A stretch of 64,000 bases of DNA, from the NCBI RefSeq assembly GCF_002813445.1, contig NZ_PHHD01000001.1, positions 3,224,001 through 3,288,000 on the forward strand, in the 5' to 3' direction. Positions 26,430 to 34,180 of the stretch are shown in pieces. Below the pieces are notes generated by a model that did no database searches, had not been told where the DNA came from, and saw nothing but the letters and a program-made list of their open reading frames with translations. The stretch's first letter is position 1, and every line of letters begins with the position of its first letter. This DNA is from Pseudomonas tolaasii NCPPB 2192 (GTDB lineage: Bacteria; Pseudomonadota; Gammaproteobacteria; Pseudomonadales; Pseudomonadaceae). The translations under genes and the position numbers were made by a program.

Positions 26430-27581
26430 ATGGCGACTATCAGGGCAAGAAAACTGGCGGATGGGACTGTGAGCTACACGGCTCAAATCCGCATCAAACG
26501 CGACGGAGTGCAAGTCTACCAAGAGAGCCAGACCTTCGCCCGAAAACAGGCCGCACAGGCTTGGGCGCGTAAGCGCGAAACGGAGCTGGATGAGCCAGGT
26601 GCGATCGAGCGGGCGAGTCGCATAGGCGCCACGGTCAAAGAGATGAATGCTCGGTACCTGGTCGAGGTCGAAAAAGCCCGACCATTGGGCAAGACCAAGC
26701 GCGCGACGCTGACAGCCATCGGCGAGACATACCTAGGCCAGTTGACCGATACAGACATCACCACCCAGACCCTCGTCGACTTTGCTCTTTGGCGAATGAG
26801 CAAGGAGGGCGGCGGGGTCCAGCCTCAAACAGCCGGTAATGACCTGGCGCACCTCGGGGCTGTTCTGGCGATTGCCAAAGATGCGTGGGGGTACCAGGTC
26901 GATCCGCTCGCGATGGGCGGCGCTCGGCGGGTACTGAGGAAGCTGGGCTACAACCTGAAAAGCCGCGAACGTGACCGCCGGCCGACGTTGGACGAGCTGG
27001 GAAAGGTGCTAACGCACTATCAGGCCATGCAGGCGAGGCGCCCGACTGTCACCAATATGCTGAAAGTCGTTGGCTTTGCGCTGTTCTCCACTCGTCGGCT
27101 AGATGAAATAACCCGTATTCGCTGGGCGGACGTCGACGAGCCTGGTCAGCGTGTGCTGGTGCGCGACATGAAAAACCCCGGTCAGAAGATCGGCAACGAT
27201 GTGTGGTGCTATCTGCCGGACGAAGCGTGGCAGATCCTCCAGACCATGCCCAAGGCCGGCGAAGACATATTTCCCTACAGCCCTGACTCGATATCCACAT
27301 CCTGGGCGAAAGCGTGCAAGTTCCTGGAGATCTCAGATCTGCACTTCCACGACCTACGCCATGAAGGTATCAGCCGTCTGTTTGAAATGGACTGGGATAT
27401 CCCACGTGTGGCGAGTGTTTCCGGACACAGGGATTGGAATTCGATGCGGCGATACACGCACTTGCGTGGCAAGGGAGATCGTTATTTGGCTTGGGAATGG
27501 CACGAGAAGATATTGAGGGCGCCCGTCCAGCTGGGCGCCGCATCAATGAAGTGGCTTAAACGACGTGTTTTAACCCGTTGA
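26430..27581 (+). CDS. int: Tyrosine recombinase (prophage integrase), dusA-adjacent type
   Basis: The 383-residue site-specific recombinase has an N-terminal arm-binding region (MATIRARKLADGTVSYTAQI), a core-binding domain, and a catalytic domain with Arg in LFSTRRLDEITRIRW, HDLRHEGISRLFE, GH in VSGHRDWNSMRR and the nucleophilic tyrosine in RRYTHL. It would integrate and excise the prophage. Its place, divergent from the 5' end of dusA, matches the known class of dusA-targeting integrases. The 3' end overlaps the convergent prtN-like gene by 26 bases. Confidence 0.93.
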   Translation: MATIRARKLADGTVSYTAQIRIKRDGVQVYQESQTFARKQAAQAWARKRETELDEPGAIERASRIGATVKEMNARYLVEVEKARPLGKTKRATLTAIGETYLGQLTDTDITTQTLVDFALWRMSKEGGGVQPQTAGNDLAHLGAVLAIAKDAWGYQVDPLAMGGARRVLRKLGYNLKSRERDRRPTLDELGKVLTHYQAMQARRPTVTNMLKVVGFALFSTRRLDEITRIRWADVDEPGQRVLVRDMKNPGQKIGNDVWCYLPDEAWQILQTMPKAGEDIFPYSPDSISTSWAKACKFLEISDLHFHDLRHEGISRLFEMDWDIPRVASVSGHRDWNSMRRYTHLRGKGDRYLAWEWHEKILRAPVQLGAASMKWLKRRVLTR

Positions 27582-27831
27582 GTTGGTTGTGCTCTTTAAC
27601 CGCAGCGGCGCGCTGCAGGTCGAGATAAGCCGCCAGATCAGTCAGGTGTATGCCTTTGGCAGATTTTTGGCTTTTTTCCAGGCGGGTGATAGGCAGCTTG
27701 ATCTGACCACTCATCACCTTGCGCTGGAACATATCCGGCGTCAGGTGTGTGAAGTAATCCCGGCACACCAGCTCCAGCGAGATGATCGCTTGACCATCGT
27801 ATTGGGCCATCAGGATGAAAGATGTCTTCAT
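27556..27831 (-). CDS. Pyocin activator PrtN-family protein
   Basis: The 91-residue protein matches the PrtN family: MKTSFILMAQYDGQAIISLE, LVCRDYFTHLTPDMFQRKV, then KLPITRLEKSQKSAKGIHLTDLAAYLD. PrtN activates R-, F- and S-pyocin genes in P. aeruginosa through P-boxes and is released by the SOS response through loss of PrtR. In this prophage it may act as an early activator of phage genes. GGGGATC lies before the start. It is the last gene of the leftward early block. Confidence 0.85.
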   Translation of the reverse strand: MKTSFILMAQYDGQAIISLELVCRDYFTHLTPDMFQRKVMSGQIKLPITRLEKSQKSAKGIHLTDLAAYLDLQRAAAVKEHNQLNGLKHVV

Positions 27832-27841
27832 GATGATCCCC

Positions 27842-28093
27842 TTACATTCGAAAAGATTGATGAATGGACGACGGCGGAGCCTTATGTTCTGCGGGTTTCG
27901 CTACATTGCCTTGGATCTCGCAAACAAACCGATGCCGCTCCCGATTGGGGGCAGTCATTGCCTCTGTCAGGCCCTTTAAGGCGTCGCTGCATTGCTCATT
28001 GGCGTAAGGGCCATTCCAGCTATCAACCTTCACCACCCGGCAATCCGTCCGGGTAGCATCCATGCACAGATAAACAAGAAGGAATACTGTCAT
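27842..28093 (-). CDS. Small probable exported phage protein, function unknown
   Basis: I do not recognise this 83-residue protein. It starts with a short hydrophobic stretch (MTVFLLVYLCMDA) that may be a signal peptide or anchor, followed by a region with three cysteines (CRVV, QCSDAL, FVCEI). GGAGG lies eight bases before the start. It is in line with its neighbours in the early leftward block. Confidence 0.6.
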   Translation of the reverse strand: MTVFLLVYLCMDATRTDCRVVKVDSWNGPYANEQCSDALKGLTEAMTAPNRERHRFVCEIQGNVAKPAEHKAPPSSIHQSFRM

Positions 28094-28096
28094 ACG

Positions 28097-28357
28097 CTAA
28101 CCTCCGATGAGCATGCGCGTCAGCGCATTGGGCTGGCCGTCGGGTGTAAGCTTGTCGAGGGGTTGGGTGATGGTGCGGCCGGTTGCTGCACGCAAGGTGG
28201 CAACGTTACCGTCGATCCCTACTATCACGCCTATACGTGCGCTGAGACGGTATTCCCGACCGCCACCGCTCATTTCAATGTAGCTGGCCTTGTCGCCGAC
28301 ATTCAGTGGGGGTGTGGTAGCCTTTGCGGTGCCGCCTTGGGGTTGATTCACTTGCAT
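28097..28357 (-). CDS. Small phage protein, function unknown
   Basis: An 86-residue product with a predicted beta-rich centre (YRLSARIGVIVGIDGNVATLRA) and PLDKLTP near the end, perhaps an SH3-like or small beta-barrel fold. I see no family. The ATG at 28357 is chosen because AAGGAG precedes it. The leader and start region are almost identical to those of the next gene upstream. Confidence 0.6.
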   Translation of the reverse strand: MQVNQPQGGTAKATTPPLNVGDKASYIEMSGGGREYRLSARIGVIVGIDGNVATLRAATGRTITQPLDKLTPDGQPNALTRMLIGG

Positions 28358-28415
28358 GGTGCTTCTCCTTTGGGTGGTCGGTGTCGAGGGGTTGCAGCCC
28401 CTCGACACCACCTTC

Positions 28416-28727
28416 TTACTGGCTTTCGCCGGTTGGGTTTTGCTTCCGCACCAGGTGCAGCAGCAGGTTTTCAAACTCGACAACTTCATCGGTTGCCGAC
28501 TGCCATTCCAGGACTGCCTGGATCTGTTCCCGGCTGCACTCAAGCACCACGATTTCTTTGTCGCTGACCGCGCGGACCTCAAGGATCGCGACCAGGCCGG
28601 CCGGGTCGTAGGCTTCGGCGTGAACAATTTTCCCCGACTCGTTAAACCATGCCTTCAGCTCCTTCAGGTGCCGAAGGCGGTTGGTCTCGCCCTGTTGGGC
28701 GTCGCCGGTGATGACTTGTACGTGCAT
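28416..28727 (-). CDS. Small phage protein, function unknown
   Basis: The 103-residue acidic protein (MHVQVITGDAQQGETNRLRH, then LVAILEVRAVSDKEIVVLEC) has no family I recognise. AAGGAG lies before the ATG at 28727. The 21 bases around its ribosome site and start are the same as those of the downstream gene, which points to duplication of a translation leader. Confidence 0.6.
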   Translation of the reverse strand: MHVQVITGDAQQGETNRLRHLKELKAWFNESGKIVHAEAYDPAGLVAILEVRAVSDKEIVVLECSREQIQAVLEWQSATDEVVEFENLLLHLVRKQNPTGESQ

Positions 28728-28789
28728 GGTGCTTCTCCTTTGGGTCGTGGCAGACGTTGCAGCGCCTGACGGGTAAAGCTGTTGATGTG

Positions 28790-31603
28790 TCAGGCCTGGA
28801 AGTGCCAGCACTTGACGATGGGTTGCTTGGTTATTACCGCGTTGGTTTTACTGGCCTGGTGAGCCCGTACAGCGCTGTCGGTCGCCTTGTTGACGTCAAG
28901 CAGCTTCCGCGAGCGGGAGTCTTTCAAGCGCTCGCGCAGCTCGCTGACGTCGGCGATTTTTTGCCGGTTTTCTGCAGCGCATTTCACGAAGTCGTTGAGG
29001 TTGATGGCGATGACATGGTCTTTCTTACTGTGGTTGACCACCGGGCCATCGGCGTCGAGGCCTTCCAGGTATTCGTAAACTTCCCAGAATTCAGCCACCA
29101 CCGGATGGTCGGAGCTGATCGAGGCTTGGCGTTCGATTGCCATGCGGATGATCTGCGAGCGGGTATGCTCGACGTGTGCGTCCGTGAGCGGCACCACCAT
29201 GCACAGGCAGTCCAGCAGGGTGAGCAATTGGGCGTGGTTCTTGTTGATCCGCTCCACACGGATGTAGCCGCGCAGTTTGTTGCCGCAATGGCAACATTCG
29301 CTGTGCTCGTCTTTAAATGGGGTATCGCATGCAAAGCAGTGGGAGTGCAGGTTGCGTAACTTCGCCTCGTAGCCAGTTATCCGCCGGCTGAACAGCTCCA
29401 TGACCTCCAGTTCTTTGCGCACGGCCTGCAACACAAAGTTGCTGAGCGTCGAACCTTCCAATGCATTGAGCCGATCTGCCGCCGCACGGCTTTGAGCAGT
29501 GACGTTGGGTCGCACAAAGTGCAGTTTGACGATCCGAGTCATGATCGCCTCTGAAGCCACAACAGGAGCGTTCTGGCTGATGGCGATGGTGCCGCGAAAC
29601 GGCGGTTCGTAGGTTTCGTTACCGGCGGTTTTAACGCCCTTCGTCGCCAGGGTGCCGCCGCCGTAGTAATCCTTGAGTTCGTCCCATTCGAAGGTTTTGG
29701 CGTGGGCCTTGTCGTCGCCGCTACGGTCTGATTCCAGTAGCACGATGGGCATGCCGGAGACCTGGCCCATCAAGCGGCTGCGGCCGGCCTTGGTGGATTT
29801 GGACGGGTCAAACCCTTCGTATCCGCCGCGGCCAGCGAGTTTCCACAGCAGCGTGAGCAGCGTGGTCTTTCCGGCGCCGGCCTCGCCAGTGGCCTCAAGG
29901 AAAGGAAACGACTGGTACCTGCCGCGGATCTGCTCGGCGAACAGCGAGCCAAACCAGAAGGTCAACGCCACGATGCCCTGGGCACCAAAGCACTGCCACA
30001 GAAGACCTAGCCACTGGTCATCGTACTTTTTGCCATCCTTTTCAAGATCGATCTTCACACCCTTTTGCAGAGTCTTGAGTTTCAACTTGCCCATCTCAAA
30101 AAACTCTTCCTCGTTGATGTGGATCACCTGGCCTTCACGGATGGCGACGTCGTTGAACACGTAGCAGTGGTATTCCTTGCTGTAGCCCACGTAGTCGATG
30201 GTCTGAACCGTCTTGATGCCGAAAAGCTGGTCTTTCATGAGTTTGTCCAATTGCTGTCCACTGCCGGTGAACACGGCTCCGGCACCCATGCCGAGAAGTC
30301 TTTTTTTGAATTCGCTCGCAGCGGCGACCTGTCCGCCCGTGAAGGTGTTTTTCACTGAGCCGCCGTCGTGCGGGAAGTCGACGCGGAAGAAGTACCAGGA
30401 CTCGTCGGTAATCTCGTTGCGCTGGAAATAGAGGGCTTTGGGGTAGCAGTTGGCGATCTCGACGACGCAGCCGGCGACGTTCAGTGCCTTCTCCCGCAGC
30501 TGCTTTTCATTGAGTGTTTGGGCTTCGTGGCCATCGCTCTTTTCGAGGGCCTGCTTGGCGTTGTTGTATTTCGCCAGGTCCAACTTCCACCAGTACAGGC
30601 GGGAGTCGAAACAGAAGTGGAATTCCTCCCGTTCGCGCCACTGGTACATGAGCAATGCCTTGTCGCTGGCACTTTCTGCGATCAGCAGGGCGCCCTGGTG
30701 GCGGGCTTCTTTCAAGTCACTTTCGATGCGATCAGCGCGGGCTTTTTCGTCGTCGATAAACGCCCAGCGTTGATGCAGATCGTTCCAATCAACCTTGCGG
30801 GCGTCAGGCTGTGACAGCTGAGCAGCCTCGCAGGTAAAACCGAGTTCGCGGGCACGGTTGACCCACATACGGGTGTACTTGTGAGCGCCTGGCTCGTTAT
30901 CCAGAGCCCAAACCAGCTTCGGGGTTTTACCGCCGCGAGCGGTGATCAGGGCCTTGAGCGATTCCTCTGGAAAGGCGTTTGAGGACAGCGCCGCAACCGC
31001 AGAGATACCGTTTTGAATGAGCGCTATGGCGTCGAAGATGCCTTCAACGATCCACAGCTCATTTACTTCCAGCAGATCCACGCACGGCGGGCACCACCAG
31101 TGTCCCCTGTAGCTCTTGAGGGGTTGAAAGCGGGCCTTCTTCTTACCGAACCGTGACGGTTGGTCAATCAAGCGCTCCCAGTACCCGCCGTGTTCCAGAG
31201 GGAAGCGCACGGTGGCAGAGCCAATATTCAGGTCGCGATCAAAGTAGCTTTCCTGGGTGTACCAGCCCTCTATCAGCTCAACGCGGAAACCTCGGGCAAA
31301 TGTCAGGTAGGCCTTTGCGCTGGCGGCAGGCTCGTCTCGGGTGGCCGGTGCACGCTTGCTCCAATCGTCGAACAGGTCCGGGTAAAGCTCTTTGGTGGGA
31401 GCCATGTACCGGCAATTTTTCTCGCGGCCACAGCGGATGAACCAGGGTTCATCGTGGCGCGAAAACAAACGTTTCTGATTGCACTGCGGGCAGGTGCCCT
31501 TACGCATGTAATGCGTGCCTTTCATGTGCTGAAGGCCGTAATCAGATTCCAGGCGCTGAAGGACATCAGCGCGGATCTTGTCTTCCATGGGCTTGCGAAT
31601 CAC
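28790..31603 (-). CDS. Zinc-finger Toprim primase/helicase replication protein (P4 alpha-like)
   Basis: This 937-residue protein should start phage DNA replication. The N-terminus has a primase-type zinc finger (CPQCNQKRLF with RCGREKNC). A Toprim domain follows (LWIVEGIFDAIALIQNG, then VWALDNEPGAHKYT). A helicase-like domain has the Walker A GEAGAGKTTLLTLLW near residue 570. A second cluster of cysteines (CFACDTPFKDEHSECCHCG) lies near residue 790. P2 itself uses the rolling-circle protein A, which I do not find, so replication here is probably theta-type as in P4. The GTG at 31603 overlaps the upstream stop (GTGA). Confidence 0.83.
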   Translation of the reverse strand: MIRKPMEDKIRADVLQRLESDYGLQHMKGTHYMRKGTCPQCNQKRLFSRHDEPWFIRCGREKNCRYMAPTKELYPDLFDDWSKRAPATRDEPAASAKAYLTFARGFRVELIEGWYTQESYFDRDLNIGSATVRFPLEHGGYWERLIDQPSRFGKKKARFQPLKSYRGHWWCPPCVDLLEVNELWIVEGIFDAIALIQNGISAVAALSSNAFPEESLKALITARGGKTPKLVWALDNEPGAHKYTRMWVNRARELGFTCEAAQLSQPDARKVDWNDLHQRWAFIDDEKARADRIESDLKEARHQGALLIAESASDKALLMYQWREREEFHFCFDSRLYWWKLDLAKYNNAKQALEKSDGHEAQTLNEKQLREKALNVAGCVVEIANCYPKALYFQRNEITDESWYFFRVDFPHDGGSVKNTFTGGQVAAASEFKKRLLGMGAGAVFTGSGQQLDKLMKDQLFGIKTVQTIDYVGYSKEYHCYVFNDVAIREGQVIHINEEEFFEMGKLKLKTLQKGVKIDLEKDGKKYDDQWLGLLWQCFGAQGIVALTFWFGSLFAEQIRGRYQSFPFLEATGEAGAGKTTLLTLLWKLAGRGGYEGFDPSKSTKAGRSRLMGQVSGMPIVLLESDRSGDDKAHAKTFEWDELKDYYGGGTLATKGVKTAGNETYEPPFRGTIAISQNAPVVASEAIMTRIVKLHFVRPNVTAQSRAAADRLNALEGSTLSNFVLQAVRKELEVMELFSRRITGYEAKLRNLHSHCFACDTPFKDEHSECCHCGNKLRGYIRVERINKNHAQLLTLLDCLCMVVPLTDAHVEHTRSQIIRMAIERQASISSDHPVVAEFWEVYEYLEGLDADGPVVNHSKKDHVIAINLNDFVKCAAENRQKIADVSELRERLKDSRSRKLLDVNKATDSAVRAHQASKTNAVITKQPIVKCWHFQA

Positions 31604-31845
31604 TGCACATGCTCCGCGACCGTGACGACGAGCTGCTTTTTCAGCTCGCTGCGCGTCTTGCAGATACCTGCCAGGTAGGGCAAGTCCTCAAGCACCTTCG
31701 GCGCCCGCTGACCACTTGGCACATTCCGGTAGCGGTCGGAGTACCAAATATCAGCCATGGTGACTTCGTACTGACTGGTCAACCACAACAGGTAGTGCTG
31801 CGCCTGTTGTTCGTCCAGCTCCAGTTTTATGGTGATTTTGCTCAT
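31600..31845 (-). CDS. Small phage early protein, function unknown
   Basis: An 81-residue protein (MSKITIKLELDEQQAQHYLL) of unknown role. It overlaps the replication gene by four bases and is probably translationally coupled to it. A GTG at 31854 gives three more residues. Confidence 0.6.
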   Translation of the reverse strand: MSKITIKLELDEQQAQHYLLWLTSQYEVTMADIWYSDRYRNVPSGQRAPKVLEDLPYLAGICKTRSELKKQLVVTVAEHVQ

Positions 31846-31915
31846 TTCGGCCACCAGTAAGTTGCAAATTTCCCCTACCCACGCGGTGCGGGCATCTAAC
31901 AGGGAGGGTTTCGGA

Positions 31916-32290
31916 TTAGTGCGGGAGGTTGCGAGTCAGCAGCAGGCGTGTGGGGAGCAAGCGTGCTGAAACGGGATGTCGCTGTTGGGTGCAGTTGTCG
32001 AGCAGCAAGATCACCGGGCGGAAAGGGCCGCTGGTGGGATGGATACCCAACCAGGCCACACGCTTGCAGGTCATGCTTTCGAACTCGGCCACCGCCAGTT
32101 CAGCAATGCGTTGCACCAGGTGCGTGGGCACCTCAAGCGACTGGGTCAAGTACCGTGTGCAGTTCTCTAAAAGCTGGCTGTCGCCGGCAAGATGCTCGCA
32201 ACGGTGGCGGTACAGATAGGCTACGGCCGCTTGTTGCATCGCGGCACGGTAGTCACTGGCGGGGTTGGTAGTCAGGGGGATGGTGTTCAT
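31916..32290 (-). CDS. Phage early protein, function unknown
   Basis: The 124-residue product (MNTIPLTTNPASDYRAAMQQ) is helical in its N-terminal half and has no family I recognise. GGAGG lies before the ATG at 32290, which overlaps the end of the Ogr-like gene by four bases. The 70 bases after its stop hold nothing I can identify. Confidence 0.6.
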   Translation of the reverse strand: MNTIPLTTNPASDYRAAMQQAAVAYLYRHRCEHLAGDSQLLENCTRYLTQSLEVPTHLVQRIAELAVAEFESMTCKRVAWLGIHPTSGPFRPVILLLDNCTQQRHPVSARLLPTRLLLTRNLPH

Positions 32291-32589
32291 ACAGGTGCGG
32301 CCTCCATTTCCAGTTGATCCAGCAAATCGGGTTGATCGGTCTTTGCCGTGAGGTTCTGTCGAGCAAGGAGGCGCACTTTGGTGGGCGCCATGGGCAGAAC
32401 TGTAAGGGGGCGCTCGATGCCTGATGGGCTCAGCTGGTATTCCCAAACCAAAGAGCCGGAAAACGTGGCGCCGCACAGCAGGTTGGTGCATTCCGAATAC
32501 ATTGAGCGGAAGCAAGGCGTCTGCCCCTCGGAGGTACGAATGCGCATCGAGCTGCCGCAGCAGGGACAGACCAGCTTGTAGGTGCTCAA
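32287..32589 (-). CDS. ogr: Ogr/Delta-type late-gene transcription activator
   Basis: The 100-residue protein has the zinc-binding pattern of the Ogr/Delta family: CPCCGSSMRIRTSE near the start and CTNLLCGATF about 25 residues later. These proteins bind palindromes near position -55 of P2-type late promoters and recruit RNA polymerase. Three matching palindromes lie before late operons in this prophage. The likely start is a TTG at 32589 that overlaps the upstream stop (TTGA). In P2, ogr lies next to D, but here it is in the early block. Confidence 0.83.
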   Translation of the reverse strand: MSTYKLVCPCCGSSMRIRTSEGQTPCFRSMYSECTNLLCGATFSGSLVWEYQLSPSGIERPLTVLPMAPTKVRLLARQNLTAKTDQPDLLDQLEMEAAPV

Positions 32590-33059
32590 TGCTTTGGCCC
32601 CCGACTGTGCAGCAGAATCGTTGCCAGGACTTCGGAGTGACGAGCCGCCATGTAATGGCTGTGAGCGCGCAAAATTGCCTCAGCTTCGTCCCGCTCGATG
32701 ACGCCGTCGTCCAGTGCCTTTGCAATGATCTGGTCGACCACACCGCGCTTGGCTGCAGCACGCACTGAACGGTTGTAGAGGTCCACGTTGTCCAGTGTTT
32801 CAGGCTTGGCGAGGGGTACGAACATGCCGCCGTACATCGCTGCGATGTATTCCGGCAGGTAGGTGGTGCCCATGTCCTGCTCTAACAGATGGATCTGTTC
32901 ATCGCTAAGGGGCCGACTGCCGGCGTTTTCGTAGATGTGGTTATCGAACTTCTTGAGTTCGTATCCAAGGCGGGCTGCAGCGCATTCACGGCCACCTTCG
33001 TAGTCGTTGATCACTGCGCTCATTACCTGGCGCTTGGTCGCTAGAACTGGGCGTTTCAT
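32586..33059 (-). CDS. CII-family (YmfL-like) phage regulatory protein
   Basis: The 157-residue protein resembles the CII/YmfL phage regulator family: VMSAVINDYEGGRECAAARL, then KKFDNHIYENAGSRPLSDEQ. The N-terminal half should be a helix-turn-helix that recognises DNA. It is the second gene of the leftward early operon, downstream of the small HTH gene. I chose the ATG at 33059, which follows GGAG at about nine bases. Confidence 0.78.
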   Translation of the reverse strand: MKRPVLATKRQVMSAVINDYEGGRECAAARLGYELKKFDNHIYENAGSRPLSDEQIHLLEQDMGTTYLPEYIAAMYGGMFVPLAKPETLDNVDLYNRSVRAAAKRGVVDQIIAKALDDGVIERDEAEAILRAHSHYMAARHSEVLATILLHSRGPKH

Positions 33060-33099
33060 CTTCTGGTTTCTCCCTGGAGTCATCGCCCCTACAGTCGTT

Positions 33100-33360
33100 T
33101 CATACAGCCGGTGCTGAGTTTTGCTCGGCGCTTTCCGCGAGGATTCCCGGCAATATTTCTTTGCCGATCATCCGAGACAGGTCTCGTAGGATTTGGAACG
33201 TCAATCTGCCACGGGGCAGCTTGTTGTTTCCCGCCCAACGCTGAACCACTTGCGTCACTGTGCGCACCTCATAGCCATGGCTTAGGGCGAACTGACGGAA
33301 GTTACTGCCACGCTCGATCAGTCGTGCTTGGATCTGGCGTTTTTCCATGGCTTGGCTCAT
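33100..33360 (-). CDS. Small HTH phage protein (Cro/Cox-like, BcepMu gp16-type)
   Basis: The 86-residue protein has a helix-turn-helix-like segment (NFRQFALSHGYEVRTVTQVV) and a C-terminal RGRLTFQILRDLSRMIGKEI. It is the first gene of the leftward early operon, divergent from the repressor, so it is probably the Cro/Cox-like switch protein. The family assignment is from pattern only. Confidence 0.68.
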   Translation of the reverse strand: MSQAMEKRQIQARLIERGSNFRQFALSHGYEVRTVTQVVQRWAGNNKLPRGRLTFQILRDLSRMIGKEILPGILAESAEQNSAPAV

Positions 33361-33408
33361 GGTTCGAGTGTTCCTAGTTGGTTAAGATGTACCTGTTTGT
33401 TCGCAGTA

Positions 33409-33430
33409 TACGCACCAAAACGGGTGCGTC
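33409..33430. promoter_or_regulatory. Operator-like inverted repeat in the immunity region
   Basis: CGCACC-AAAACG-GGTGCG lies in the 89-base gap between the small HTH gene and the repressor gene. It is a natural binding site for the repressor or the Cro-like protein. The outer bases (TACGCACC and GGTGCGTC) extend the symmetry only partly. Confidence 0.6.
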
Positions 33431-33449
33431 AATTGGAATTCATGAAAAA

Positions 33450-33857
33450 ATGAGTATAGCCACTCGCCTGCGCAGCGTTATCGACGACAGAGGCATGTCT
33501 ATTAAGGAGGCCTCAGAGGTAGTGGGGATCCCATACAGGACGCTCCAAAACTACCTTCTGGGTGAGCGGGAGCCTAACGCGAAGGCCATGGCTGCCATTC
33601 GCACTCATTTGGGTATAAGCCTGGATTGGTTGCTGACAGGCGAAGGCTCTATGTGTCTGGGTGTTTCGGCCGAATCATCGGATGCGCGGACCGTTAATCA
33701 GCAGGAGGAGGCCATCCTTGAGCTGTTCCGCTCGCTTGGAGAGGCAGGTAAGCGGGAGATACAGAGCGCTGCTGAGGAAAAGAAACGCTTAATGGATGTC
33801 GAGCAGCGCCTCAAGGATTTGACTGAAGCCCTTGCCGATACCAAACGGCCAGCATAA
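33450..33857 (+). CDS. XRE-family prophage repressor
   Basis: The 135-residue protein has an N-terminal HTH (MSIATRLRSVIDDRGMSIKE, then ASEVVGIPYRTLQNYLLGER) and a helical C-terminus instead of a LexA-type protease domain. It probably maintains lysogeny, like the short C protein of P2, and would then not be cleaved by RecA. It is divergent from the Cro-like gene across an operator-like palindrome. The ATG at 33450 fits the HTH start. The Shine-Dalgarno sequence is weak, and the frame is open upstream to 33378. Confidence 0.78.
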   Translation: MSIATRLRSVIDDRGMSIKEASEVVGIPYRTLQNYLLGEREPNAKAMAAIRTHLGISLDWLLTGEGSMCLGVSAESSDARTVNQQEEAILELFRSLGEAGKREIQSAAEEKKRLMDVEQRLKDLTEALADTKRPA

Positions 33858-34180
33858 TCTGTACCCATTAAGAACGGATCAGTCAGGCAGGAACGCCGAT
33901 GGTCCGCTTGTCGAGGCTGAATAATCGAGTTTGTGAGGGCGGTAATTGGCGCCGCTTACAACGAATACAGGGACGTGGGTCATGGATTATACATTTGCCT
34001 TTACGGGTTCTCCCTTCGATTTACTTACCAATATTACAAAGGCTTTATACATGCGTCTGCTTGACGGCAGGTCTGCGTTCTAAAATATGCCGTGAATATA
34101 GTGGTCAGAAGTGAAGCTAGGGTTATACGGTGATAAGAAAATATAATAAATATTTTATAAGTGTTTTAGAGGGCTAGGGT
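33858..34180. other. AT-rich gap before the cargo genes
   Basis: This 323-base stretch becomes strongly AT-rich after about 34100 (ATAATAAATATTTTATAAG). It probably holds the promoter of the two cargo genes. A 71-codon plus-strand frame (33899-34114) has no coding features that I trust. I see no terminator with a clear T run after the repressor gene. Confidence 0.45.

Noticed and set aside
33899..34114. 71-codon plus-strand frame before the cargo genes
   Set aside because: No recognisable ribosome site, unusual composition and no family pattern.
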